From Staphylotrichum longicolle (lineage: Eukaryota; Ascomycota; Sordariomycetes; Sordariales; Chaetomiaceae), in assembly GCA_019096155.1 (NCBI GenBank), contig JAHCVI010000002.1, forward strand, positions 3,844,001 through 3,908,000: a DNA stretch of 64,000 bases. Reading direction: 5' to 3'. The position numbers were made by a program, and so were the translations under genes. The notes beneath the pieces are model-generated. The model searched no databases. It was not told the origin of the DNA and saw only the letters and a program-made list of their open reading frames with translations. Below are positions 24,596 to 36,700 of the stretch, piece after piece. Within the stretch, counting starts at the first letter, position 1. Every line of letters begins with the position of its first letter.

Positions 24596-25057
24596 TTTTG
24601 GCAGCAACCTAAGTGATCCCACGGCAAGAGTGCTACAGCGTTGTATGCCGTTGCCTGCCCGCTTTGGTGTTGTGGTGGCTGATGGAGTTCGTAAACTTCC
24701 AGGTTGTGCTCAGTCGCGACTTCGTGCTGCAGTTTTCTGTAACAACCTGGATCCTACCTGGAAGGCGTCGAGCTGCATCGATTGGAGCTGTGGAGCCCTG
24801 CAGGGATCACTGACAGGGATGCGTTCAGGCCAAGATGGGTGGGCCCGGCTTCGCGACCGCCCAAAAAACGATTCTGCCGCATCCATCGCTCCCGTCATTG
24901 AACCTGGAAAGACGTGAAGCCTGCCTTCGACACCTCGTCGCCCAATCTACGGTTCCACACAGATAGCAGTACGCCTCCCGTCCCCCAACACCACCATTGA
25001 CGGCAGCCAATCTAACAAAGCCACGCAGCCTCGGTATATCCTGGGATCGCATTCAAA
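24596..25057. promoter_or_regulatory. Divergent promoter region SF3B4 / TOM7
   Basis: These 462 bp separate the two start codons, which point away from each other. It must hold both promoters and leaders. I see no obvious TATA box or known factor site. Confidence 0.5.
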
Positions 25058-25465
25058 ATGTTCGCCCTTTCCGAAGAGTCCAAGGTTCGCCTCCTCCCTG
25101 TCTCTATCCCCGGCGTCGTCGCCTGCAGCACTGGCTGACCACCTCGACACAGGAGCGCATTGGCCGCATCATCGAGATCTCGCGCGTTGCGATTCACTAG
25201 TATGTGCTGGCCGCGGAGGATTGACTGGCCCATCACCAGGAGACTGACCCGTAGCAGTGGCTACCTGCCCCTGATCCTCTATCTTGGTAAGACCCCATCT
25301 CCATCTCTTACCTTCTTCCTAGAGATAACACGTACTAACTCCCTCCAGGCTACACTCGCAGCGACCCCCGGCCATCAATCATCCGGTATGTCTGAAGAAG
25401 AGACGCGTCTCCAGCTCGACGGCCATTCTAACCTTCCACGCAGCCTTCTCTCCCCGCTCTCTTAA
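25058..25465 (+). CDS. TOM7: Mitochondrial import receptor subunit Tom7 (small, five exons)
   Basis: Tom7 is a tail-anchored subunit of the outer-membrane TOM translocase that modulates assembly of the TOM core. It is too short and too interrupted to appear as an open frame. Five exons (25058-25084, 25153-25199, 25258-25286, 25349-25385, 25444-25465) give 53 residues. The protein begins MFALSEESKERIGRI, has the single membrane segment around HYGYLPLILYLGYT, and ends IIRLLSPLS, matching the yeast pattern SDESKERI...HYGWIPFVLYLG...LLSPLPSV. All four introns are GT-AG and keep phase. The first donor is the non-standard GTTCGC. Identification is strong because every exon aligns with a family block. 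Confidence 0.92.
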
Positions 25466-25799
25466 ACGACCAGACGCCATGGATGACGAGGGATTACACC
25501 ATGTATGTACAACTACAGAGATGACAAGGCGCCGAAGGCGGCACTGAGACAAGGCCTGCCGCAGCGTCAAAGAAGGGGGCGGGCATGGGCATACCGGGGC
25601 TGGATAGCAGGACACCATGACCATAAACTGTACATTATAATCACGGGCCAAACTCCGCAATGATGACTGAGATATCTATGAGCTGTCCCAATTTCTTGCT
25701 CTTTTTGTATACCCCTTGTGATGTTCTCCGACATGATTCGCAATCACATGCAGGAACTCATTCATTCTATTCATCCCACGCAGCCCACATCTTCGTCAT
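25466..25799. other. Convergent 3' region of TOM7 and ELP2
   Basis: A 334-bp gap between converging genes; no coding sequence recognised. Confidence 0.55.
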
Positions 25800-28491
25800 C
25801 TACAGCGAAGGAAACGAGTATATCCTCAACGACCCGTCCTCGCCCGCAACCGCCAGCTCCCTCCCCTGCTGCCCTTCCCTCGCCGGGCGCCACGCAAGCT
25901 GCGTCACCGCCTTGGGCAAGCACAGCTCGGGTCTCACGACGAGCGTCGACACCACCTCGGCCTCCCCGCCCGCCACCTTGAGCGACAGCACCGACAGCTT
26001 TCCCGCTTCGGTGCCCACCGCAAGCAAAAGCAGCCCCTCCGTCGTCACCTCGGGCACGAAGTCCAGCGCCGTGACGGGGTGCTCCTCCGTAACTGCCTTG
26101 CCTAACTCAAACTTCCCCTCCTCCTCCTCCTCCTCCTTTTCGTCCACTCCCTTCCTCACCCACACCTTGACCAACTTGTCCCTCCCCGCCGTGGCAAACA
26201 CCCTGGCCCCGCCCAAGCCCGCCACAGGCGCCCACGCGCAATCCAGAATCATCCTCGCATGCCCCTTCTGCTCCGCCTGCACCACCCCGAACAGTCCCCC
26301 CTCTGCCTCCCCCTTCCCCTCCCCATCTTTATCTCTCTCCCCGGGCTGCCGCCGCCGGCCAAAAACAACCCACTGCCGATCCCGCCCCACGCTCAGCAGG
26401 TACCTTCCATCACCCGAGAAGCGCACCCGCGCCACGGTGAGCGCGTGCGCGGCCAGCGGGGGGCGGATCTCGGTCCAGCGCGGCGCCGTCTCGAACAGCC
26501 GGATCACGGCGTGGTTGAGCGAGCTGGCCTTGCAGGCCGACGCGATGAGGGAGCCGTCGGGCGAGGCGGCGAGGCACGAGATCTCGTAGCCGTGGCCGTA
26601 GAGCTTCTCGGTCTCCGGGAAGAGGGTGTGCCGCGAGAGGGACTCTTCGAAGGGCGGGTGGGTGGCGTTGAGTGGGGAGGTGATGGAGGTGGAAGGGTCG
26701 GGGTCTTGTTGTTGTTGTTGTTGATTTTGTTCTTGGGGCTGAGATTGGGATTGGGATTGTTGTTCTTGGGGGTTAGAGGCGTCGATGGAGGAGGCGTTAG
26801 TGGTCTGAGATTCTGGGGCGGCGTCGGTGATGGTGATGGCTTTGTTGGAGAGGCCGAGGACGGGCACGTTGGCCGCGTCGGGGAGGGATGAAAGAGGCGG
26901 CGGGGTGGTGTTGGTGAGACGGCTGAGCATGCGGGCGACGGCTTTGGGTTCGGTGAAGACGCGCATGAGTTTCTCGTCGGCGCCCGAGACGAAGGAGGAG
27001 GGGCCGAGCGTGGAGATGCAGTTGAGATCGTAGCCGTGGATCTGGGGGCGCGCCATCTCGTGCCAGGACGCGGTGGTGGCCGAGTCGGTGGCCCATTCCG
27101 CGTGGAGCCGTGTGGTCTGGTCGGAGCTGGTCGAGAGGAGGTAGACGCCGTCTTGCGACCACGAGATGCCCGTGACGGCGCGCGTGTGGCCCGAGATGGC
27201 AAAGTTCTGCTTCCACACGTCCTCGGCTGCGTCAAAGTCCCATCGCCGCCAGCTGCCTGTGCGGCCGAGGGTGATGACGGTGGTGCCGGCGGGCGACCAC
27301 AAGCCGGTCCAGAACCCGCCGATGCTGCCCGTGGCTGTTGTTGCTCCCTTCTCCCGGCTGATCTCTCCGAGGCGGGCGGCTGTGAGCCAGATGCCGGACT
27401 CGGGGTCCGACTCCCAGACCGAGAGCGAGTTATCCGCCGAAGCGGAGAGGAGCTGCAGCTTGCCATCGCCAGCACGAGACCACCGCGCACTGTAAATCCA
27501 ATCCTCGTGGCCGAGCAGGAGCGCCTCAAAGATGATACAATACTTGGTGGCACCAGCTGTGATCTTGTGGATCTTGTTCCCGGGCGTCAGAGCGTCGGCG
27601 GAGAGATCCAGTCCCGCTGCGTTCAATGCCGACAGGGCGGTCCCCTGGTGGATGCGCCAGAGACGGATGTACTTGTCCTGGCTGGCCGAAGCGAGAAGGA
27701 TATCGCTGCCCTGTTCGGGCTTCTCACGGATAAAATCGAGCGAGCGGATCCAGTTCTCGTGGCCGGGCAGGGTGGCCTGGAGGGAGAACTCGCCCCCTGA
27801 AGCGGCTGTAAAGATTTGGACGGCATTGGTCGTCCCAGCAACCGCGAGCACAAGACCACCGTTCCCCTCGTCGAGCGCGTACAATGCAACGGTAAGGGGC
27901 ATGTACTTTCTGGTCGTTTTGATGGTCTGGAGAGCGGCAATCTCGCCCGCCTCGAGGGCCCAGACCTTGACGGTGGCGTCTGCGCTTCCCGTGACGAACA
28001 GCTTTCTTGTTGTGCTCTTCGATGCTGCTGCTCCTCGAAGGGAGGCAATGCAGTTTATGGGCTCAGCGTGCCCCTGAACGGTTTGCACACACGAAGCGGC
28101 CCCCGTCTCCAAGTCAACGGCCCAGAGCCGCAGCTGCTTGTCGTCTCCGCCCGTCACCAGGTGGGCGACTTTGTCTTCTTCATCTCTGGGCAGGAACTTG
28201 ACAGCGCGGACATGGGCAGTATGCCCGCTGAGGATGCGCGAGATGCCCCTTGGGTCCTGAGTACATCATCAGTACATATCACTACCTAGGCATCCTTAGT
28301 GAGAGAAAAAGACAGAGACTTACTGACGGGTCCCAGAGACACACGTTGGAATCGGAACCAAACGCGACCAGCCCATCCTCGCCCCAGTCAGCAGCGGCCG
28401 CGTACCGATTTGCGCCGGCTGAGAGATAGCGGCTTTCCACGATGGTCTCAGCCATGTTCTCACTCATGGCCTCGCTGGTGCTCTCACTCAT
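25800..28491 (-). CDS. ELP2: Elongator complex subunit Elp2 (WD40)
   Basis: Elp2 is the double beta-propeller scaffold of Elongator, which adds the cm5 group to wobble uridine 34 of tRNAs. Two exons (28324-28491 and 25800-28256, intron 28257-28323) give 874 residues if the first ATG is used. In-frame ATGs also occur at codons 9 and 13. WD repeats run through the protein: SGHTAHVRAVKFLP, GHENWIRSLDF, LLGHEDWIYSARW, SGHTRAVTGISW and LYGHGYEISCLAASPDG are family landmarks. A low-complexity Gln/Ser insert (about 26690-26790) precedes the FEESLSRHTLFPETEKLYGH block that opens the second propeller. The gene lies head-to-head with URM1, which acts in the companion modification of the same nucleotide. 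Confidence 0.94.
26690..26790 (-). repeat. Gln/Ser-coding low-complexity insert in ELP2
   Basis: The minus strand encodes alternating QSQSQ and a QQQQQQ run between two WD-repeat blocks. It probably forms a flexible loop on the surface of the propeller and is expected to vary in length between strains. Confidence 0.75.
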
Positions 28492-28895
28492 GGCTCATCA
28501 GGCAGGGGCCGGTGTTTGTGATTGGTCCACTGACAAGGGAAAGATTTTGGTAGGTTTCGGCCCTGTAAGGCTGTCGCTGCAGTGGGTGCGGTAAGTTACA
28601 TCTCTTACAGTATGGTATTTACGAACAGTAATTACAGGGTTCGTGCAAACAGGCACAGCTGTGAAAGGCTGCAAGGGAGCAGCTGCAAGGGATCGATCTC
28701 TCTCCCAGATTTCACTTTCAGCACGAAGCACATTCCCAATTCAACGCCTTGCACCGCATTAGCGTAACTCATAACTTAACAGTAGACTCCCGCTCACAAC
28801 GCTAAAATAACTAACAACCTCCTTCCCTCTCTTGGCTCTCTTTTTTCTCCCCCCACCAACCCGCTGCCCGAAAGTTTTCGGACCCCTCCATCACC
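28492..28895. promoter_or_regulatory. Bidirectional promoter region ELP2 / URM1
   Basis: 404 bp between two divergent start codons of functionally linked genes. The URM1 side is pyrimidine-rich (about 28815-28860), as in many fungal core promoters. No specific factor site is identified. Confidence 0.6.
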
Positions 28896-29375
28896 ATGTC
28901 TGACGCAACCGAGGTCGCGACAATCCCCATCACGGTGGACTTTTCGTGAGTTTATCCTACCAAGCGCCCATCTGTCACATCTCTCGCGCAGTCACGCAGT
29001 CACTAACACCGGATTGCCGCAGCGGGGGTCTCGAGATGCTCTTCGACAACCAACGCCGGCACTCGGTTGCCCTCCCCGCCGCCCAAACCAGCGGCAAGCC
29101 CGCCAACATTGCCTTTCTGATCGACTATCTCTGCAAGAACCTCATGAAGGACCCCCGGTCTGACCTGTTTGTTCTCGACGGCCACATGTATGTTTCGTTG
29201 TCTCACGCCCCCCTCCCTTCTCCTCGCACCGGGAGCCGCGGCATCTGACTGAGACAGCCGCCCTGGCATCCTGGTCCTGATCAACGACGCCGACTGGGAG
29301 CTCGAAGGCGAGGAAGCCTACGAGATCCAACCGCGCGACAACATTCTGTTTGTCTCGACCCTCCACGGTGGCTGA
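28896..29375 (+). CDS. URM1: Ubiquitin-related modifier Urm1
   Basis: Urm1 is both a sulfur carrier for 2-thiolation of tRNA wobble uridine and a protein modifier. It is activated by Uba4 at its C-terminal Gly-Gly. Three exons (28896-28945, 29023-29187, 29258-29375) give 110 residues. Family blocks: VDFSGGLEMLF near the N-terminus, IAFLIDYLCKNL, RPGILVLINDADWELEGE, and the terminus DNILFVSTLHGG ending in the required diglycine. Both introns are GT-AG and keep phase. Its divergent neighbour ELP2 supplies the other half of the mcm5s2U modification. Confidence 0.96.
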
Positions 29376-31429
29376 CCACGCCAAGCCGCCCCCCCCATCC
29401 CTGGGCCGCATCGAGCGTGCAGCGTCCACAGAGATGTGATGTGGAACATGCCGTGTCCCAATTCAAACCCCAACCGAAAGCCTTGCCTGCCGAGAATCTC
29501 CTCCAAGCACCCAGCCCAGATAAACACTCCATCTTGGGCACCTGCTCCAGACACCGTCCGCACACTGCCCGGCACGGAGTCTTCTGTGTCGCCAATTCTG
29601 TGATTCCGGACTTGCAAGAGTAGATGCCATCGTCACCTGACCGAGCGAGACTGCAAGCCGTCACGCTGTGAAACAGGGTGTTGGTTCCTGCCTCAGAGCC
29701 ACCAAACATGGGGGTCTCAAACCAAAAAACAACACTCGCCGGTGGGCGGCTCAACGCCGACCTGGGCGTTGCCAACGGTCAACGTGGTCTACACGCCACT
29801 AATCCCACTCTGACTCTGGGGAAGATGATCACCACGAGGGGGGCCACACGAACATCCCTACGACTCATGTTCTGAAAAAAGGCACTAGCCAGGACCCTCG
29901 AAGGGAATTGTGTATCTTTGTACACAGTAGAGACAATGAACAAACGCTCAATGCAATGTTCCCCATTCCGCGCCCACACTTTCCCCTTCCCCTTCAAACA
30001 AGGCAATACCACCCGATCAAACCCCATCCATCACAAACGGAGATGCCCGCCCCAACCAGACGGAGCAACCCGCGCTCAGAAATCTGACAAGTGACCAGGA
30101 ATCTCAAATCAAAGAGTGATACCGACGATTCGCGGGCATGCAGGTGGGCGCTAGCTGGTTATCAAGAGCAGGATCCGACGGGGTGAGATGACGGGCAGGC
30201 AACGCGACTGCCCAGGCCGGGGGTTGACGGGGAGAAGGGGCGTGCGCGGAGTCGGGTCAACACCCCGGGAAACGGTCAGCCAAGGTTCTTGCGCGCGCGA
30301 ACGAGGCGACGACAAGGACGAGACCGGGGTTAAGGTTAGGACACCCACAGCACGCATTGCAAACGCGCAAAGCGGCACAGTTCCAAGCCCCGGGTCCCAG
30401 TCCCGGCTTCGGGGGTTGAGACCAAACCAAACCCAAACCGGCGTCAGAGAGCAGGGGTCGGAACCGCATCCCCTCCTTCCCCGGGCGCCGGGGAGGCGGA
30501 AAGCCAGAAACAAGACCTGGGTCCTAATTTGAGGCTGCTCAAACAGCTTGCCCAGTGCGGAATGTTAAATGTGGATTTGTGGGGGCGGTCCCATCAGCAC
30601 CTTGAAAAGTGAGGCGTCCGGGGCCAGCGCCGACTTCAACCAAGCAGCCAACCAGCCAGCCAGCCACTCGGGGAGCGGGGTTGCCTTGTTTGACATGCCG
30701 AGCGTCACATCTGCCGGGTCACCTGCCTTCATCACCTTTCGAGGGTTGGATGGATGAGGATGGAGTGATGAGACGGGGAGGGAAGGATCCCGATCGATCG
30801 CAGCAGCTGCTGGATCTTGCATGCATCGCAGGAGGTCCGTCACACACACACCACACACCCGCACACACACAGAGAGACAGAGAGAGAAGAAAGTGAGGGG
30901 CCGTGAAGTGTAAGAATGATTCATGTTCGTTTCGTTAGGTATTCTCACAGATGGCTCTCGGGAGCCAAAGCAGATGTGTATCTGGATGTCATCTCTGCGA
31001 CCACCACCAACACCACCACCGCGCGTCTCCAAACTAAGCCAAACTACCCGTCCACTTCCCATGTTGCCGCTCCATCTCTTTTGACACTGAGAGGTTCCCA
31101 AGTAGAAACCATCCCCAAGAACAGCGCTGTCCCCTCCGCCGCCCATGCTATTATTCCCCACGTAAATTGAAATCAGACAACCGCCACCACCACCGTCTTT
31201 TGTTCCTTGTTGACACTCTCCAGGCTAAGACGTAACTGTGGACCGTCGCCGTAGTAGAGGCAGAAACTTCCCCCCCTTCTCAAAACAAACCGACCAAGAG
31301 CAAAACATGCACACAGATATCCAACCAGAAACTGCACAAAACAATAAAACCAAAACCGACAAAACCAGTAAAACAAGCAGACATCCTCCCAGTGCCAAAA
31401 GCAATCAATACCCATTCTTGTGTCTTCGG

Positions 31430-31471
<42 letters not shown>

Positions 31472-31891
31472 CAAACTCAAAGATACCGACCTCCCCAATC
31501 TCATATAGTCAACAAAAAAGTAAACAGACTTGCAGCCTCCCGTTTTCCCAGTCCAAGGTATATAAAAAAGGCTGTGCGCGCGGATGAAAACAGGAAACAA
31601 AACAAAAACCAACAAAACAAGAAACTGTTTTTTGTGGGGTGGTGTTGTATGCGAAGAGGGCAGGACCAAATGGCAACAACCACAACAACAGCAGCAGCAG
31701 ACAAGCAAGAGAGGTAAACCAAAGCAAAGCCACCAAACCAAACCAAACCAAACTTGCAAAAGCAGACAGACAGCCAACCCAGACCAAACTAAACCAGAAA
31801 GAAAAAGACAAAAACACAAAAACATGTTCAGACAGCCTGCCCAGACACAAAGCCAAAGAGGATGAAGCTTAACAAAATAATAAAAAGAAAA
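29376..31891. other. 2.5-kb interval between URM1 and the C2H2 gene
   Basis: No conserved gene. The segment from about 31150 to 31880 is strongly A/C-rich on the + strand (many AAAC units), so T/G-rich on the minus strand. It is probably the long 3' UTR of the C2H2 gene plus low-complexity DNA, including a GA microsatellite. Confidence 0.5.
31437..31468. repeat. (GA)n microsatellite
   Basis: About 16 uninterrupted GA dinucleotides in the A/C-rich region downstream of the zinc-finger gene. Confidence 0.95.
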
Positions 31892-33793
31892 TCAATACAA
31901 CCTCTCCCCATAAGCCAACTCCCCCTGATGATGATGATGCGCATGCCCCTGCTCATGCGGATGATGAGCATGATGAGGATGATGCATCATGACCGGCGTC
32001 GACCCATGCACGCTGCTCACATCGCTCAGCTGGTCCGCGTCGAGCATGCCATAGGGCCCCGGGCCCGGGCCGGCGCCGGCACCGGGGCCGGGCCTGAAGA
32101 GCATGCCGCTGGGCGGGGGCCTGGCGTGGGCGCCACCGCCGTTCGGGGCGGCAGCAGTAGCGACGGCGGCGCTCATGCTGTAGGCGGCCGGGTTGCTGAG
32201 GCCGTAGTAGGGGTGGTGTTGGGGAGCGGGTTGCAGGTGTGGTTGGTACGGGAGGGAGTGGAAGTTGGGGAGGCCGTGGGGGAGGAGGGACAGCGGGCAG
32301 GGGCCCGCGGTGTGGATGGTGGTGGCCACTGGGCTTGGGGCCGGGGATGGGAGTTGCTGTTGCTGTTGGTGTTGATGGTGGTGATTGTGGTGGTGTTGCG
32401 GCTGCTGCTCATGCGGGAGGTGCATGATGGCAACGCGCTTGACCTTGCGGCCCTTGCCGCGGCCCTTGATGCCCTTGTTGGCGAGGTTGTGCACCTCGGC
32501 GATGTACTGCGCCATCTCGATGTCCTCGGGCGAAAGCATGCTCTTGTCGACCGTCGCAGCGAGCTTGGCGTTGAAGGCCTCAATCTCCTTGACGTGGTAT
32601 TGGTTTTGGTGGTTCTGAGACTCCGGAGTTAGTTGCGGCCCCAATGCAAGCGCGGCGGGAACGAGCGGCGTACCTTGAGGTTGCCCTTTGCGGTGAAATT
32701 CCGCTGGCAGTCACCAAACCTGCACACCCAGTGTGCCCTCAACTCCCTCTTGACGTGTGTCTTCATGTGGGCCTTGACGTTCGAAGGTTGAGGGAACGTC
32801 TTGGGGCACAGGCTACACCGGTACGGTCTTGCTCCCGTGTGGCGGTTGATATGTGACTAGAGGGTGTCAAACTTGTTAAGCATGGAGCGATGGGCTGGGG
32901 GAGAGCACATACCTTGAGGTTGACACTCTGGGTGAAGCGGCGGCAGCAGAAAGGGCAGACCTAAAGGAGTGTGAGTACATCAGATACAAGTGCCTTGGTA
33001 GCGTTACGACTCACATAGGGGCTCTCGCCTGTATGAGACCGTCGATGAGTCTCCAGGTTGTTCCTCTGGGCAAACATCTTGGAGCATCCGGGAATGTCGC
33101 AGAAGAACCGCTTCCGCTTTGCCTTTGTGCGAGCTCGCTCCACCTTCAACACAGCACAGTTAGATCCAAATATTCTCGCAATCCTAGGCTCCCGGTGGCT
33201 CAGCATACCTGATCCTCCTTTCCGTCCTTCTTCCCGCCCAGCTGTCCCAGATCCACCTTGTCCTCGGGAATGAGGATCTCGCGCTTGGCCTCGATTACCC
33301 TGACGATCTTGTCGATGGCCGTGTTGAACTGGTGGACTGGAGCCCCTGGTACCGGCGTCTCGTGCATGATGGTCTCATGCATGATGGTCTCGGGAGGTGG
33401 TGAGCTGGGTGAAAGAGGCGACCTGGCTTCGCTCTTGATCGCTGGGCTCTGGCTTCGCCTGAGAGTTGGGGAGCCGTCGACGCTGTCCGAACCCTCTTGG
33501 ACTTTGAGAGGCGCATCCAGCATCGGGAGTGTACTGTAGGGCTGGTACGCGCCATACGAGATGGGAGGCAGATACTGAGGAGCCGTCGGAGAGGGCATGG
33601 GGGCCAGGTTGAAGGGTGCTGAGAGAAACTGTGGAGCCATCTCGGGGCGTGAAACAGGAGCAGCGCTTCCAGTCCGGCACCAGTCGTAAGGTCCCATGCT
33701 CGACCCCATCATGTTGAACTCGGCCGCAGGAGGCTGAGACTGAGGCCAGCGGTCCCAGTTGTCCTGGGCGGGAGCAAGAGCACCGAGCGCCAT
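31892..33793 (-). CDS. C2H2 zinc-finger transcription factor (four fingers)
   Basis: Five exons (33209-33793, 33015-33143, 32913-32960, 32674-32856, 31892-32614) give 555 residues starting MALGALAPAQDNWDRW. The N-terminal 195 residues are Ser/Pro-rich. Four consecutive fingers follow: CDIPGCSKMFAQRNNLETH, CPFCCRRFTQSVNLKSH, CSLCPKTFPQPSNVKAH, and a fourth beginning CRFGDCQRNFTAKGNLK. All cysteines and histidines are present, and finger 3 ends with a normal linker. A basic KGRGKGRKVKR stretch is a candidate nuclear signal. The C-terminus is rich in His and Gln (HHHNHHHQHQQQQQ) and Pro. Introns of 54-65 nt fall between finger units. The family is nuclear DNA-binding; the target and process cannot be told from sequence. 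The start ATG is the first in the frame after an upstream region that also stays open, so a longer N-terminus is possible. Confidence 0.9.
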
Positions 33794-36700
33794 GTCGTCG
33801 GTGAGAGAGTGTGTATATGGTTGTGGGTGACGAGATATGATCCAGACCAAGTGTGAAGGAAGACGACGGAAATATAAGACACAAAAGCCCTCCGTAAGAA
33901 ACGATGTGTGATGATGGCGGTTGGGCGGGATAGTGATCTCGTCTGCCCAGTCTTGACCAAGATGATGAGACCAAGGGGCGTTGGGCTGGGGGGGAGAGAG
34001 GGCTGCTATATCAGTCAACACGGCAGCAGGGGGGTACAGATCTGAATGAGCCAGACAACTGGGACGCCAGGACAGTCCCGATCTCATCGAATAGATGAAC
34101 CCGGGCAGCCTCCGTGCCCAAACCCCAAAGTGCCACCAGGTCCCTGAACGGCAACAATGGTGTCCGCAATCCCAGCGGCTTGTTTCCACACACCCCGGAC
34201 ATGGACAAGGTTTTGGTACCCCCACCCAGCGGAGACTGGGTGATGTGGGCGAGGTCACGACAGAGATGAGCCGGGGGTCGGGTTGTGTCACTTTGCGGTT
34301 TTTGGGCGGGGGGAGGGGTGGTTGTTGTCCCGGGGGGGGGAGGGGTGTAGGTGCGATACCTTGCCAGAGCTTGCCCACCCGTCACCCCCCTCGAAATTCG
34401 CCCTTTTCAGATTCTGACAGTGAGACAATTTGCCCCGGGCAGCGAGGATGCCGGGAGCGGGCATCGCAAACAAGCCACAACTAGGGTTTGGTTCTGCCCG
34501 CCCAGTGGGCCAGACCTCGCTGACGGCATGTCCCGCCACGCTTTTCTCGGCTTGGTGTTGACTGAGGGAGGGCGTCATTCCGGCGTCGACCTGCTTGAGG
34601 CGAGCCGCTTGGCTGGAACAAGATCCTGCACGAGAGATGACGACCAGATGGCGCGAGTTGAGATCTCTGGCAGCCTCTCCGTCTACGTCCGTTTTTTTCT
34701 TCTCTCTTTCTGCTCGTTACCTTATCAGCCTCCTGCCCGGGCGAGCCAGCCTTGCCCGTGGCATATCTGATGCACATCCGATAAGCTTTTTTCTCACATC
34801 TCCGGTCCGGAGCGATTCCTCGGAGGGTTGGTGATAGTTAGCTGCTCGGCTCACATTATCGACTGCCTCGTTTGCAGAACGATAGCGAGCTTGGGGACGG
34901 AGCCCTTCCGTCGCAAACAGCTCCAGAGTGTGGCAGCAGTGGGAGATGCCGACCAGGGTCTCGAGTGGCACCCCAAGGACTCGCAAGCCAGGGACCCCCT
35001 CCACTGATTGGGGCAGCACAGTGGGTTCGCGACTGGGCAGTCGCGGAGGGGGGAGGGTCGTCTCGTCCCTTCCGTCACGCTGGGTCGTCGCTTCCCTCTG
35101 GGCCCTTTTTAGCATTTTTAGCTCGCCAGTCCGGCAAGTGAGAGTCTCCAGGGCCCCATCAGAGGACCTGTGGACCCAAGCATCTCCACCGTGGGCCCCA
35201 TCACCCCCCCATCCGCGTTCCCGCCTGGCTCTTCCCGCCTGGCGTTTTGTTACCTGGGTTGTCCTCGTCATCTTGGGCCGCCTACCGAGACTGGCCCAGT
35301 GATGTTTCCATTTCCCACGCACGTGCCATATCGCGATATCTTGCCCAGCTTATTGCGTTTTATTTTTTGTGTTTTCCGAGTCGCGGGGCCAGCACGCGGT
35401 GTAATGCGCGTCGTCGTACAGTGCACAGGCCAGCCGACAAATCGAGCAATCCGAGCGCGGCAGTGAGTTTCCCAATACCATGGTTGCCTGCCGCACTGGT
35501 CGCTGCACCGGGGGCCCTTGGAGATGCATCCCGGTGTGGACCGTGCATTCGTCCTGCCTTGTCGGGTCCAGTAAACCATTTCAGCTCGCTTCGTCGCCTG
35601 TTTTTTTGCCCCATCCACACGTGTGTCCCCATGAGCAGCATCAACAGCCATCATCGACAATAACCTGCTGGCCGAGGCGTCGCCACCTGCTTCAGCTCCG
35701 TTGCCATGCCGTCCCTGGGGCTTGTGGCTTTATAGGTTCCCAGTTTCCCGGATACGGTCGATCTCATCTGAAGCCAGTGGTCGACGCGCTGATCGAGGAG
35801 CACGGAATACCGTGTGCAAAGACACAGAATGCCATGCCATGGCGAGCACCCGCACCGCGGGATGGCCAAGGCCACTTCGAGCTGACTGCTCGCCCGTCTG
35901 TTGGTTCGCGTTCCCTGGTTGAAATTCCCCGGCCGCCGTGACACAAACTCTGGTGTGCAGCCTGTATGGACCCGAAATGCAGCGCTGGCGACCAGTCAAC
36001 AGCCGCAGACAGCGTAATCTGCGTACTAGGTGTGTAAAATATCACAAATTCATGCACTTCACAGCGGAGATGTCACCTACCCCGCGCCCGACAACTTACG
36101 AGCATCGTCACTGCAGGTCCCAGTCCCTGTTATCTCGATCCTTCTGCCGCCACATACTCAAGGTGACGCAGGGAGAGCCCAGGTGCCCGGCACGGCCCAT
36201 ACCTACTAGGTCGTCATTACCACACCCTCCTCTCGGGGTTGCCAGCTGTGAGAGAGAGACAGACCATACATTAGGAGCCACACCTTACCCTGGAACAGGT
36301 CTCTCTCCAGGCGAGTTATCTTTAGTTTTTCAGCTTTTCAAGGACGCCGTTGCAACTCCCATTTGGCCCGTCCCACACGGGAAGACGGGACACTGGGGTA
36401 GAAAAACACCAGTCACGGACTCCCTTGCCGAACCAAGGCAACCATTCCATCCCCTCACAGCGCGCGGTTTGCCACACCAGGTTCCGAGTCTGTGGTTACG
36501 TCTTCTGAACGAACCAACCGCGAATCCGGATCCCTCAGCTCGTAGATTTTTGGGATCGCCCGGGGCGCCAATGCCGGCCGCGAGCAACCTATTGCCCATT
36601 AGCGTCCTGAACACCGTCACTTCTCACTTTTCATGCTCGCCAGCTGCTCGGCAGGCTGCTGCAGGTGAGGACAGATCTGGCAGGTCGGCTCGAAGAGGAG

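Noticed and set aside
31168..31880. A/C-rich stretch considered as a retroelement tail or satellite
   Set aside because: No terminal repeats, target duplications or coding relics. It lies directly downstream of the C2H2 stop codon and fits a low-complexity 3' UTR.
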